Shown here piece after piece: positions 45,982 through 58,125 of a stretch of 64,000 bases of DNA (the first letter of the stretch is position 1; the number at the start of each line of letters is the position of its first letter). A program made the position numbers and the translations under genes. The notes beneath the pieces were generated by a model. The model saw only the letters and a list, made by a program, of their open reading frames with translations, was not told the DNA's origin and did no database searches. Source of the stretch: Artemia franciscana (lineage: Eukaryota; Arthropoda; Branchiopoda; Anostraca; Artemiidae); NCBI RefSeq assembly GCF_032884065.1, contig NC_088863.1, forward strand, positions 59,662,439 to 59,726,438, written 5' to 3'.

Positions 45982-47405
45982 TGTTTCTTATATTTAATTT
46001 CCAAACGTTTTTGAATTTGGCTCATCGTACACGAATTGTTAAAACAAAATTTGCATTTGATTTTACTTTTTTTTGGCTAAATCTCTATCTCAAAATTTTG
46101 ATCGTACAGTTTTGGATAAAAAAGGGATGAGGAGGGGGCCAAGTTGCCCTCTTATTTTTAGTCGCTTAAAAAGGGCTCTGGAACTTTTAATTTTATTTAT
46201 GAACGTTTTTATTAGTAATTGATATACGTAACTTACAAATTAACTTACGTAACGAACTTCTATATTCATATATTCTCATTACGTATATGAGGGGGTTTAC
46301 TCCCCTAGTCAATACCTCGTTCTTAACACTAAAGTTCAGCTTTTGTTCCAGTTCTTTAAGAATAACACCTGAATCACAATAGGTTTAATTAGAATAAATA
46401 GCTCTTATGAAGGTGCTAAAAAAAACTTCAGCGCAAAGAGTAAGACATTCACGAGAGGACGAACCCCTCCCCCCGTATATGTAATAATTTATGTTCGTTT
46501 TCAGTTTTAACGTTGCTCCTTACTTTCGGTTGAAAAAACTTGTTTTGCTATCTAATTTCTGATCGTTTTCAAATAATGCTGGAAAATCCGGAGCCTCCTT
46601 CATGGAAAATTCCCCGTGAAAAATTCCTTCATGGAGAGATCCTCCCATGCAGCCTTCCCCTGACCCCCACCAGAAAAAATCCCCCTGAAAACTTATGTGT
46701 CCTTCCCAATAACCAATACTATAATGTAAACAATGGAAAAAGTTCACAACTTACAGCCCTTTCCACAGGGACTGTAGGGAAAAAAGTCATCCTCAAAGAC
46801 ATAGTTATTAGATTTTTCGACTACGCTCAACAAAATGGCTATCTCAAAATTTTGATTGGGTGACTTTTGGAAAGCATCAGTTTGGGAGGAGGTTTAGTTG
46901 CCCTCCAATTTTTTAGTTACTTAAAAAAGAGCACTAGAACTTTTAATTTCCATTCAAATGAGCCCTGTCATAGTAGTTTAGGACCACTGGGTCGATACAA
47001 TCACCCCTGGGAAGAAAAAAAAACGACAAATAAATACACATCTGTGATCTTTCTTCGGGCAAAAGATACAGTATTCCAAATTTTTGCAGATAGGAGCTTG
47101 CAACCTCTGCAGTAGAATCCTCTGATACGCTGAATCTGATGATGTGATTTTCATTGAGTATCTTTAATTTTAGGGGGGTTTCCCCTTTTTTGAAAATAAG
47201 GCGAATATTATAAGGCTTGTAACCTTTGATGGGTACGACTAAACTCGATTGTAAACTTATATATTTGAAATCAGCATAAAAAATCGATTTTATTGATGTA
47301 TCTATTGGTGTATCAATTTGATGTATTTAAATTCTATTTTATAGAGTTTCGGTTCCTATTGAGCCGGGTCGCTCCTTACTTACAGTCCGTCATCACCAAC
47401 TGTAT
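45982..47405. mobile_element. Longer relative of the foldback family with right end
   Basis: Contains a further arm at about 46430-46540 (GCGCAAAGAGTAAG ... GTTGCTCCTTACTTTCGG), a spacer region, then a segment ending GAGCCGGGTCGCTCCTTACTT at 47360-47390. That end is an inverted match to the AAGTAAGGAGCGAC arm start. The same end occurs at 50730-50765. It appears to be a non-coding terminal-inverted-repeat element, with 46865-47400 as its 3' portion. Frames at 46540-46863 and 46867-47115 have no protein motif. Confidence 0.6.
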
Positions 47406-48360
47406 AAAAGAAGTGTAAAATGTATTTGCCCTCCCGCCAAAAAGAACTAAAGCGTGTCTTTGAATCCTGATGTTGCTTATTCTAGCTTCGTATATTACTG
47501 TGAGTGGCATATGGTACTTTTTATGGTTAGTAATTACGCTAGTTCCTATTATATGCGCAATATCTAATTTTGTTTAGGCATATTAAGATAATTCTTTTCT
47601 GAATAATCTGAAATTAGAATTTAATCTGAATTTAATCTGAAAATATAGGCTGCCATTTTTTAAAATCAAAACAAATGAATATTTTATTCCTAATACTAAG
47701 GAAATAGATGCTCTTTATAGTGTGCCTTGCATCGAATTGTATGTGAAAAGGCAACCAGGAAATGTTTCCAGCTTAAGATACACAGAGGCACTTTGGTGAC
47801 CCAAAAAGTTATGTTTTTGTGATGAGAAAATTGCATATTCTGTCATTGTTTTAGGGTGTTCACATTTAATAGTCTAGAATACACAAGTTATGTCACCCGT
47901 TTTAAGTCGAAAACAAAAAGAAATTCGGGCTATACTAAGTCTATTTTACCACAGATAAAATGTTCTGCTTGGAGCACCTCTCGAGGCTGAAAGGAATAAA
48001 AAAGATCTGAATTTGTCCATTATATTTTAAACACTTAAGAATAACAATACAAACGAATATTACTGCCTATAAAGGGACTTATTATTGGAAAACAACTATA
48101 CATAAAACAAATAAATTAATACGCATCCGTGATCTTTCTTCTTCGAAAAAAAAAACACAAAAAAAACAAATTCCAAATTCCAAATTTTTCTAGATATTTG
48201 CCTGAAAACTCCGCAATACAGGTTCTCTGATAGGTTACATTTAATTGAATGATTTTCATTAAAATTACTTATCTTTTTGGGGCGTCTTGCGTCTTTTACT
48301 AAAATAGCTGTAAAAGCCCCAAGAGCTGTAGGGGGGATGTCATCCTCACAAACATAAATT
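47406..48360. other. No gene seen; foldback-family subterminal piece
   Basis: The stretch 48118-48290 (ATACGCATCCGTGATCTTTC; TTCTCTGATAGGTTACATTT) repeats 47035-47150, so it belongs to the same family. The rest is anonymous AT-rich sequence. Confidence 0.5.
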
Positions 48361-50770
48361 CCGAAACCTTAAATTATGATAAACAAAAATGGTATCTCAA
48401 AATTTTGATTGGAGGTATTAAGGGAAATGATGAGCATGGAGGGGGGGAGGGTGCTCTCAAATCACTTACGACTCTTAAAGCCGGATTTATAACATCCAGT
48501 TTCAAATCAAATGAACCCCATTTGAAGTTTATACGACCGTCCATCCCACCAAAAACCTTATATGCACTCATGGTATATCTTACAACCCTATCCCCACAGC
48601 GCTGGGGATATCCCCAAACCCCTAGAGTCGTTATTGCATGTTCTTCGGACTATTTTGAATAAAATTACTATCTGATAATTTCAATCAGATGCGTTTGATG
48701 AAAAGAGGGGTTGTCAGGGAGGGGAGAGGTCTAAATGCCCTCCGTCGCTTTTGACACTTAAAAAGGAGTCACAACTTCCAATTTTCAGTCAAATGAGCCT
48801 CTTCTAAAATTAAAAAAAAACATCCCTTCCATAAAAACTTTAAATACCCCACGGCATAGCTTACAACCCTCGTCCCTAAGCTCTAGGGGTTTATTTTAGC
48901 CCCAAAAGTCTTTTTATATGATCTTTGAAATATTTTAAATAGAATAACTCTAAAAAAAATTTTTCAATGTATTTCGGGGAAAGACGACATGTTCAGGGAC
49001 GGGGGTAACTGCCTTCTGATTACTTTGACTCTTAAAACTTGAAATTCAGATTACCAATCCAGTGAGTCCCCTCCGAGGTATGTACAACCACCCTTGTGTA
49101 AAAACTTTAGATGCCTCCGGGGCATAACTTGCAACCCTTGCTCTGAGAGTTGTGGGAGCGGGGGTGTCTTCCTCAAAGACATAATATCGGAACTCTTCAA
49201 CTACACTGAACAAAACTGCTATCTCCAAATTTTTACTGGATGTCTTTGGGGGAATGATGAGCAGAGGGGGAGGCTGGTTGCTCTCAAATCACTTTTGACT
49301 CTTATAGAGGGTGCTATAACTTTCAATTTCAAATCAAATGAGCACCATATGAAGTTTATGCGACCACCCATTCCATAAAACCTTATACGACCCAAGACCA
49401 TGACTTACAACCCTATCCAAAGGGCACTCGAGGATTGTGTCAAACCTAGAGTCACTGTTTTAGTTCTTTGGACTATTTTGAGAAAAAGCACTATTTCACA
49501 ATTTTAATCAGATACGTTTGACGAAGAGCGGCTGTTGGGGGGGGGGGGCTAGCTTCGCTCTATCACTTTAGACCATTAAAAGGGAACTAGAACTTCCGAT
49601 TTGTAACCAAATGAGCCTCCTTTAAAGTTTATACAACCATCCCTTCTATAAAAACCTTAAATACACCCTGGGTATAACTTACAACCCTTGCCCTAGGATC
49701 TGGGGTTTCTTTCAGTCCCAATGGCCTTATTATATGATATTTAGACTATTTTGAATACAATTACTATCTCAAAATTTCTATGAGATACATTTTGGCACAT
49801 TTCGACATGTATGCGTCTATGTGTGTGTGTATGGGCAGTGTTTGGAGAAATGAAGGTCGTGGGATGGGCATTCGCCCTCCAATTACTTTCGACTACTAAT
49901 AAGGGCACTAACCTTCTCAATTCCCAATCAAATGAGCCTTTTTTTAAAGTTTTTACGAAAACAATTTCTACAAAAAAGTTATAGGACCGTAGGAGGTAGC
50001 TTACAACCTTTGCCCCGAGGGCTGTGATTTGTTTTCATCATCAGACATAATTTCCGGACCTTTCAAATACATTGAACAAAATTGGTATCTCAAAATTTTA
50101 ATTGGAAGTATTTGGGGAAACGGTGAGCGTCGGAGGGGAGTTATTTGCCGGCCAATCGCTTCCGACTATTAAAAGGGCACTAGTACTCTCAAATTCCAAT
50201 CGAATGAGCCCTTTTTGAAGTTTCTACGATAACACTTTCTATAAAAAAACCTTATATGTCTCCAGGGCATAACTTACAACCCTTGCTCTGAGGGCTGTAG
50301 GGGGGTTGTCATCCTCAAATGCATAATTTCCGAACCTTTCAACTATGTTGAAAAAAAATGGCTATCTCAAAATTTTTATTGAATGTTTTTGGGAAATGGT
50401 GGGCGTGGGAAAGGGGTTAGTTGCCCTCCTGTCACTTTTTGACTATTAAAAAGGGCACTAGCCCTATCAATTTCCAATCGAATGAGCCCTTTTTGAAGTT
50501 TCTACGACAGCTCTTTCGATATGAAGTACCCTAGTCCGAAAAAAACCTTGGCCCAACATCGTTAGTTACTTGCGCTGCCTATGACAGCTTAGATTTTCTA
50601 AGGTTGGCAAATTTTGCAGAATAGCTTTAGAGTTGCTGAATTGAACATGCTAAAACTAACTATATTAAACTAATTCTCTTGGTATATATTTGATATTGAA
50701 ATTATGTTTATTTGGATTTTCTATTGCTATTAGCCGGTGGCTCTCTTTACTTACAGCTTATCATCAAGAA
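48361..50770. repeat. Tandem array, unit about 275-315 bp
   Basis: About eight degenerate units. Each has TATCTCAAAATTTT near its start, a G-rich block, CTCTCAAATCACTTTTGACT, AATTTCAAATCAAATGAGC, a TTTATACGACC word, a CTTATATG word and GCATAACTTACAACCCT. Successive TATCTCAAAATTTT words lie at about 48392, 48665, 48945, 49218, 49490, 49762, 50080 and 50368. It ends in GCCGGTGGCTCTCTTTACTT, a diverged copy of the right end at 47365-47390. A similar unit occurs once at 46838. It is non-coding despite several 60-94 codon frames. Confidence 0.82.
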
Positions 50771-52950
50771 ATGTGTGATACAATTTTGACAGATTACTGA
50801 AACTGTGGATCGACTCTGCACATTGTCGTTAAAAAAAAAGAAAAAAGAAAAAAAAGACACCTCGAGCCTAGAAGAGCACTTTACTCTAATGAAGCCGATA
50901 CTTGGAGGTTAACCTTGAAGCCTTGTTTCCAGAATCTGATTATTTATACAGTTTTCCATTTTTCAAAAGAATTTTAGTGTAATAAAAAAAATTTTGTGTG
51001 ATCTGACATTCTAAAAAAAATGCCAAGATTTGGAAAGATCTTAAATAAATTTATTTAAATAAGCATAACAAAAATAGGCAAACCTCACGATATGAAAGGT
51101 GGAAAATTGCACAAAAATGAGGCACTAAATTACAAGACTACTAAATATTTACACACTATTAAACAGGCAAGAAATTTAGAAAAATTCTGTACACTGACTA
51201 GATCTCATTCCATGGATTATTCATACTAATAAAATCACCAATTTATATTTAGGTCTTAAACAATGAAAAAAAAATGTTCTGCCATCCAGGGATCAGCCAC
51301 CGAAGCGCATAATGGGAATATTCTTGAATAGCCCAATATTTTTAAATAGCAAAATGCTTTCCCCACAGATATTTTTAGATGACTTACAGATGATTGAGCG
51401 ATGATTTTAAAAATATAGAAGAATTTTTTTTTGAAATTTAGCTAATTGTAAAAGTGTCCATCCTTTTAACTGGACTTAACTGCTTTCTTTTACGCTCTGT
51501 TTCTTGGTTAGCTTTTTTTATTTTCGTTGCCTTTGTTCTTCTTGGTCTCATTTTTTTTTCTTCTATCCATTTCAGGTTGCTGATAACAAAATTTATTAAA
51601 TATTCGATACAACTGATTGCTTATTTTGTGAGCAGCCAAAGGGAAAGGGAAACAAATAAACAGAAATTTTAAAAAAAGGGCGGTGGCAGTTCTATTCTCT
51701 CTTGCACCCGGGACAAAATCTTAATTACTCCCCTTCCCCTCCCCCTAATATCTGCCATAGAATTTCCATGCCAAATTTTAACAAAATTGTCATTTAATAA
51801 ATATATAATTTTCAATTAAATAATTAATAATTTATTTTTATTTTTTTTTGTCTAAATTAATTTTTATCATTTAATAATGTATTTTCATTTTGAAAGCTGT
51901 ACCCTCTACTTTATTAATAAATTTCAAAAATTACGAAATAATTGTGACCGTTAGGTTATTTGTTTGCAATTTTGCGAGCCTGAAGTTTCTGCGCTGGGGC
52001 AAGTGCCCCCTCTATCCCTCCTCTAAATCCATTTCAGAAGAAGAGAGTTTGGAATATTTTACCTATATTCCAAAATATAGGTGAAATACATGGTTTAGAA
52101 TATTCTATAGTACTTACATTTATCTTTGTTTTTCGTATTTTTGGGAGACTGCGGTATTACATCAGAGTAAGGTATAGTTTAAAGAAAATGATTTGTTTGC
52201 TTATATCAAAGTTGCTTGGTCCTAACCTAGACTTTGATTCGACTTTGCTCATATTATAAAAAAAGGTCCTTTGAAGGTGCTCCAGAAGAATGTATCTGAA
52301 TATATCTCAAGAGTGTGAATAGATGAGGGTATTTTTATTATATTTCTTATAGCTTAAAACAGTATATCTATAGTTTAGAAACAGTGTACACACGGAAAAG
52401 TCTTTTTTCACGATAATCTGGCCAAACTTCCGTAAAACAAATAGTTCTACGGATATAAACATAGCAAACCGATTGGGCAGCACTATCCATTTACACTTAT
52501 ATCAAAGCGTGGTAAATCCTTCGTGCAAAATTATCAAGGCTGTAAAACTTTGAAAAGCGCTGATACAAGGTTCAGGATTCTGACTCGGTTCTGACAGCCA
52601 TATTGTATACGTATCCAAAGGTATTTCAAAGAAAATTTTATCTTTGAATCTCCAAACCTGTAAAAATAAACATATCCCTTTGTATACTACTCAATTACCA
52701 ATAATTTATTTGAACACTAACTAGGCATGTGTATGCTAGATGGTAGAAAGTGCTATAGTTGACTGATATTTCACGTAGTGGTTTATCAGATTAGTTTTAA
52801 ATAACCTATGGAATATACGTTAAAATATAAAAGAGGGTGATATTCTTTCAAAAAATAATCTCAACTTCTATGTGTACTAACTGTTTTTGAAGAAAAAAAA
52901 AACTTCTCTGGGCATAAATCACTTAATAAAGAAAATTTTAACATACTGAT
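50771..52950. other. No gene seen
   Basis: AT-rich. A pyrimidine-rich block at 51710-51760 and the frame at 51890-52084 (with LRWGKCPLYPSS) look repeat-derived. No supported exon. Confidence 0.4.
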
Positions 52951-52953
52951 CAG

Positions 52954-53155
52954 TGGTGTAAGTTCACAAAAATATAAAGAGTAGGGAGGGGGGCAACCAA
53001 TATTTTTCAAATCTAGACGGTTCAAATTGTAAATTTTTTCAGTTTTTTTTTTTTTTTAACAAAATACCAAACAGGGATTTTTCAATAAGAATACCTTCCC
53101 AAAGGTATTTTCTAAAGTTAGGGGAGAAGGGTACTTAACTGACCTCAACACTATC
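52954..53155. mobile_element. MITE-like element with CAGTGGTGT end
   Basis: The left end CAGTGGTGTAAGTTCAC and the complement of the right end (TAGTGTTGAGGTCAGTT) are imperfect inverted repeats. It has an internal G-rich block and a poly-T run, like the copy at 30.9 kb. No exact target duplication was seen. Confidence 0.45.
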
Positions 53156-53642
53156 GATAGAACAAAGGGTATACGATATTTAATCCATCTATCTTGGATG
53201 TAAGAATAAAAAACATGTGGCGTCCATAACGTTTTACCCGTCCATTTAAGAATAAGAATCAGTACTTCAGTTTTAATCCCAGCATGTTAACTTCTACTAT
53301 ATTATAATTCCATATCAAATAATGAAGGTTCATTTTAAATAATAACCCAGAAAACTAATTAATTTTGCAAGGTACACACTTGTACGAGCGTAAGGTTGAA
53401 GATACTTTGAAATGCAAAACTATGTGTAGCAGGTATTTCTAATTATACAGCTAGGTCTTAATATCCTATGATTGAACGATTGAATAATAAAAAAAATGGG
53501 ACGTTTTAGAAAGGTGGGTAAAGACATAGCTATGGAGAAATAACAATAAATCCTACCACCACGAATTTTTATGCTGGCTTACATTTTTGTACTTGCTACA
53601 TTTTAGTTTTCCAACTGATTTTTCTTTTCTTTGTTTTTTAAG

Positions 53643-53705
53643 GAGAGAGCACTGAGACAAAGTGTATTGCCTGAGAAAAAAGATTCGCTTGTGGTGACTC
53701 ATTAG
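53643..53705 (+). CDS. Possible terminal exon on + strand (weak)
   Basis: A long pyrimidine tract ending TTTTTTAAG is followed by 20 codons, ERALRQSVLPEKKDSLVVTH, and a TAG stop. The acceptor and amino-acid composition look exon-like, but the length is short and no partner exon was found upstream. It may be chance. Confidence 0.25.
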   Translation, partial: ERALRQSVLPEKKDSLVVTH

Positions 53706-54772
53706 CTGGTAAATAACCTAAAATAAATTATACATAGGCAGGGAGAAAAACTCATAGAAGTGTGAAATTTTTTTCTTTACTAGGGACCAATTGACAGGGG
53801 CAGCGATGGGGCAAGAGGAGAAGGAATGCCCCCTCCAGATCCAAGTTTGCCCCCCCCCCCCCTAGCTGAAACTTAGTTTATGAAAAAACTTGCCAAAACT
53901 AAGACAAGCCTGCATAATTTAAGTATCTAGAAAAACAGGTCAGTTTTCTTTAGTATATCTTGGCCTTTATGATAATATATGGATCATTTTCAGTGCTCAC
54001 TGTCATTTCCACTTGATTCCGGAAAATTGGCTCCAACTTTATTTAATTTCCATATCAGAAATTCAAATCATTTCTGTGAGTGAAGAATGAAAAGACTACG
54101 GAAATGAAATAAAAAATTAATCAGGAAAAAATGTAACCACTAATTATCTCAGAAGCCGTTTTAGATATGAACATCGATTGTGCTTTCTGATTTTAAGGAG
54201 TGGGACTATAAATACAAGTTCTACATAAAAAAAATCGTAGATAACAGTTTTTGAATCACCAAGGTCAAATTTTCAGTCAATTTTCTTAAAAACAAAAGAA
54301 AAAAAAGACGAACAAAATTACAGGCTAAAATATGATTTTGATGATACAATTTTTGCGGATTCTGTCTTTCCCAAAAGAAAAACTGAACTATGGGGAATAG
54401 AAAAAAAGCTGCATAATTTCTTGTGTTTAATGTTAACGACTTGGATATTGCTACGTCAGCGATAGAGGTACTTGACCAGTATTCAAGCTAATTCCAGAAA
54501 ACACAAAAATAAACTACTAAAGAAAATACAACTGTTCTGATCCATTTAAATCACAAACACTGTCTTTCCTTTGCACTGAATTTTAAGTTCGTGAGCTTGC
54601 AATAATCATGCTAGCTGTACTCCACTTTGGCAGATTCACGAACCAAAAGTATTAGTATTTTCACATCCTGAAATCTTTCTCCGTAAACTTGAAATCCCTT
54701 CCTCTGTTATTAGGATGATTACAAGAATAGGGGAACAAAACGGTATTTCCAGGAGTATTAATTTCACCAGAT

Positions 54773-54991
54773 TTAAACGGAAGTGTCGGAACTCAATCTC
54801 AGCACGAACTTATTGGTCTTTGGATCAATAACTTCTTCTGTAATGTTGTAGTGGGGAAGCCGAGAGACGCGGCATAAGAGGGATACTTCATTCTGTCTTA
54901 GTTGAAAAACGGTCCCGTCTTCAATTCCTCGGGAAAGAAGAACGTCACAAATTAATGACCAAGTGTGGACAGGAACATGTTCCCGATCATT
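54773..54991 (-). CDS. Last coding exon of an unidentified host gene
   Basis: Reading from 54991, a TTTTTTTTTTAG acceptor is followed by 72 codons and a TAA stop at 54775-54773, phase 0. The translation is NDREHVPVHTWSLICDVLLS, RGIEDGTVFQLRQNEVSLLC, RVSRLPHYNITEEVIDPKTN, KFVLRLSSDTSV. GC content is clearly above the surroundings, and the residue mix (amphipathic helices, single Trp, two Cys) is that of a folded domain. I do not recognise the family. The strong pyrimidine tract and clean frame make a chance frame unlikely. Other exons should lie at higher coordinates. Confidence 0.75.
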   Translation of the reverse strand, partial: NDREHVPVHTWSLICDVLLSRGIEDGTVFQLRQNEVSLLCRVSRLPHYNITEEVIDPKTNKFVLRLSSDTSV

Positions 54992-55864
54992 CTAAAAAAA
55001 AAAGAAAAACTTTGGGAAAAATTCTAATTTTATAATATAATTGCTGTGTTATGTCAACTCAAAATAGATCATATGATTTTTGAACTCGAGGCTTCAAGGT
55101 TTGTATAAAGGAACTCACGTTCTATGGAGGAGGCTCAATTTTCGGAAAAAAAAACAGCACAAAAGGCATTATAAATTTTTCTATTGAATAGGTGATGGAA
55201 GAACTTGTGGTATTTTCTTCTAATTATTTTTCATTAAGAAATATTCTGCAAACTTAAGAGCCTAGAATTTATTTGTCTGTTTAGTGATAAGTTACCGTAT
55301 TTCCCAGAATCAACACACATTAAAGTAGATGCTGCACAAATTCCATTTGAAAAGTAGTACAACAGAGGGACGATCGGGAGTTTGATGATTGATAATAAAA
55401 TGTGCCATGTGACATTTTTCACGTAGAGAAATCGTGAAAATCTCAAATTACGAGAAGGAAGAACAGGCCCAAATGATTTGGGAGGGTTTCAGTCCCATGA
55501 CCAGAAATGATGCCCACTTAGAAGGTTATTTCAGGATCTTGATAAGTAGGCCTAGGCTTGTTCAGGAAGTTCTTTGTAGAAAAAAATGGGTCTTCAAAAT
55601 GTTAAGTGTTCTAACTTTTTTTCCTTCATATGACCAAAGATGATTACTTAGGTTACTTAATGTCTTCCGTACTGTGAATGCTTCACTAGATCAAATTGGA
55701 TAAGGTTTTGAATCAGAACTGTGGTTTCAAGGTCTGTGATTACTCAAGAAGAGCCGGATGAATTAATTATACATTTCGGTGCATGAATTATAAAGGACTC
55801 TTATAATATACATGAAAGCAATAATCTCTGGAACTATTATTTAAACCCATTTAAAGTAAGGCCT

Positions 55865-55911
<47 letters not shown>

Positions 55912-56198
55912 AAGGCCCCCGTTTACCATAAGACTTACAGGGCCCTCCCCTTTGTGAAAGCTCTTGCTGAAAGTTATTAGCTTCATTGAAACCAATCATA
56001 AGATATGACCCTGCTAGTTTTTTTTACAGAACAATTTGATTTAGCTCCTGATGAAAGAGAAAAGAAATTAATAAGCTGTTCGTCACAGCAGCTATTATTA
56101 ACTGCTCATTGATTTCGATTATCATTTGAGCACTTAAGAGCATGAAGAAGAAAAACTTAAAAACATTATCAATAATCTTCAGCAAGTGAAGTCAGTTC

Positions 56199-56239
<41 letters not shown>

Positions 56240-56584
56240 ACTCCTTCGACCTACACATTTTATCAATAACGTAACTAATGCCAATTCACATACATATTAC
56301 AACCTCTTCGTGAAACGTCTTTGCTGTTTTAAAATGTAAGCTGTACGTTTTTTAGTCCTGCAATATAAAAACAGAACATGCCTCTTTAATTTCATGTGAC
56401 GAAAGCCCGTTAAAGTACCAAGGCTGATGGCAATAAAACCAAATATACTTTAAAAATTAGGAAAAGTCGGGAATTCAGAAAAAAAGAGAAAAACAACCTC
56501 CAAGTGCAGTAATGCACTTTTTGGTGGTAGCAGGCACTAACTTAAAAAAAAAGCAAACATGGATGAATAATGATGAAAACCAAC
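54992..56584. other. Probable intron(s) of the unidentified gene; no other exon assured
   Basis: Contains a 40-bp poly-T (about 55868-55907) and a 37-bp poly-A (about 56202-56238), facing like inverted poly-A tails of retroposed sequences. No SINE body could be defined between them. Confidence 0.4.
56030..56112 (+). CDS. Possible terminal exon on + strand (weak)
   Basis: TTTTTTTTACAG is followed by two bases completing a codon, then QFDLAPDEREKKLISCSSQQ, LLLTAH and a TGA stop. The acceptor is good and the peptide is coding-like, but the sequence is short and lies between homopolymer runs. No partner exon was found. Confidence 0.22.
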
Positions 56585-56661
56585 CTAAAATCTATGACAC
56601 CCAAGGTCTTCAAATCGAGTAGCTTTCCTTTCAAGGCATAGTCATACTTGGGAATCAACAT
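56585..56661 (-). CDS. Candidate upstream exon of the unidentified gene
   Basis: From an ATG at 56661 the - strand reads MLIPKYDYALKGKLLDLKTL, GVIDF and two bases of a further codon, then a possible donor GTTGGT. GC content rises locally. The frame stays open about 17 codons upstream of the ATG, and no acceptor was found there, so it may be a first exon. Its exit phase (2) does not match the phase-0 entry of the exon at 54991, so at least one exon between them would be needed, or the two belong to different genes. Confidence 0.4.
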
Positions 56662-57004
56662 ATTGTAAACGTTTGAATTTTTACGGAAGAAAAATGTCAA
56701 TTTTCACTAATTAGTTTACTTATTTATCTTAAAGGTTCAAAATGACAGAACTAAAGAAAATTTGCTGTTGCTCAAAATACTTCGTAGTTTCGAAAGAAAG
56801 AAAGAACACAGAAAGAGCAAGAAAGAGAGAACGCGGTTCTAATGCATGAATAGACTTAAGAGCGGTCAAGCGGACAAAAACCACTTTTTCATTTCGATAT
56901 CCTTGGTACTTAGGTTGTCCGGGACAAAAATCCCCCAAAGCTTTGAATTAGTTAAAAAGATTTGAATATCAGAAGAACCAACAATTTTATTAGTTATTTG
57001 GACC

Positions 57005-57397
57005 GTCTATATCCGTGATTTCCAACGTGGGGCGCACCGCCTCACCAGAGGGGCGTGGCAATATTTTGGTGGTCCGTGGGCAGGAGATGCACCCTTTGGG
57101 TGACAATACTTTAGAGCCTTAATCTTGACGAAAAATTCATGTGAATTACGTCACATTCAAGCATTTAAAGAGTAAAAAAAATCCATGATATCATTGCAAT
57201 GATGTCATATATGGCATAAAAGATGCTGTATTCAGACAATATTTTTCATTCATAAAATTATGCCTACCCCTTCCCCCCCCCCAAAAAAAAATATAGCTCC
57301 TGAATTTTGAATGACAAAATTTAAATATTACATCAGGATTTTAAAAATGCATAGTTGGGGCGTGGTCCAAAATTGGTTGGGAACCACAGGTCTATGC
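57005..57397. mobile_element. hAT-like MITE, about 377 bp, with target duplication
   Basis: The element 57013-57389 has ends CCGTGATTTCCAAC and GTTGGGAACCACAG, imperfect hAT-type inverted repeats with subterminal GTGGGGCG / GGGGCGTGG words. It is flanked by GTCTATAT (57005-57012) and GTCTATGC (57390-57397), 6 of 8 identical, as a decayed 8-bp target duplication. It is non-coding. A partial second copy is at 19852-20250. Confidence 0.75.
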
Positions 57398-58125
57398 TAT
57401 TATCTGCGAATTCAACTTTCCATTCGCTCATTTGTTTTTTATGCTGTTCGAAGTTCACATGAGATATCAGATAGCCAATAGGTAGCGCCAGGACCCATGT
57501 ACAAGAAATTAGCGGAGGTCTTAAGCCCTCCTCCCTCCTCAAGCAGGAAATTTTCATATTAACTAAAATTCCATTTTGCAAAATAAATCCTCAAAGATAG
57601 CAAATTCGATACACAAATACATATTTTCCGATTTTCATGAGTTTAAGAAATAGCCAAGGAACCTACCAAGAAAAATAAAATGCATATACCAACTGGCGAG
57701 TATCAATGGGGTAAAAATAATTAAGTCATTAAAAGCCGATTAAAAGTAATGAACACCATATCAGTCAAATGTAGCATGAATGAATCCGCCTATGTTAAAG
57801 TAACGGCAATACATATTGGACTCGGTCGATTTAATTAATCGCAAGATATTCACCCAAAAAAGTCCCAAAAAATAAACTTATATTTTCAATACAGTAAATA
57901 ACTACGAAAATTACTCAACTTTTCCGTCATACAGAGAAATTAATATAAAAAAGGACAATGAGAAATGCTACATCTTATTTCAGAATAATTGTTGGAATTG
58001 AAATTTCTCTCCCCCAAATAATATTCTGATCCTCCTGCTTCAGAAAAAAAACCCATCCCGATCCCAGGTCAGGAATAAAGAAGCTAGATGTCGATCATCC
58101 TTGCATATACAGCGGAACAAAAAAT
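57398..58125. other. No gene seen
   Basis: AT-rich flank between the MITE and the LINE at 58.1 kb. Confidence 0.4.

Noticed and set aside
48374-49401. Frames of 60-94 codons in the 280-bp array
   Set aside because: Open frames differ in strand and phase between repeat units and contain no motif.
48361-50770. Regular repeats considered as a CRISPR array
   Set aside because: Unit length near 280 bp, high divergence and eukaryotic context rule this out.
51890-52084. 64-codon frame with LRWGKCPLYPSS
   Set aside because: Looks like translation of a G/C-rich MITE-type block; no splice or family support.
55868-56238. Poly-T and poly-A runs considered as a SINE or processed pseudogene pair
   Set aside because: No tRNA-like head, coding remnant or target duplication could be found between or beside them.
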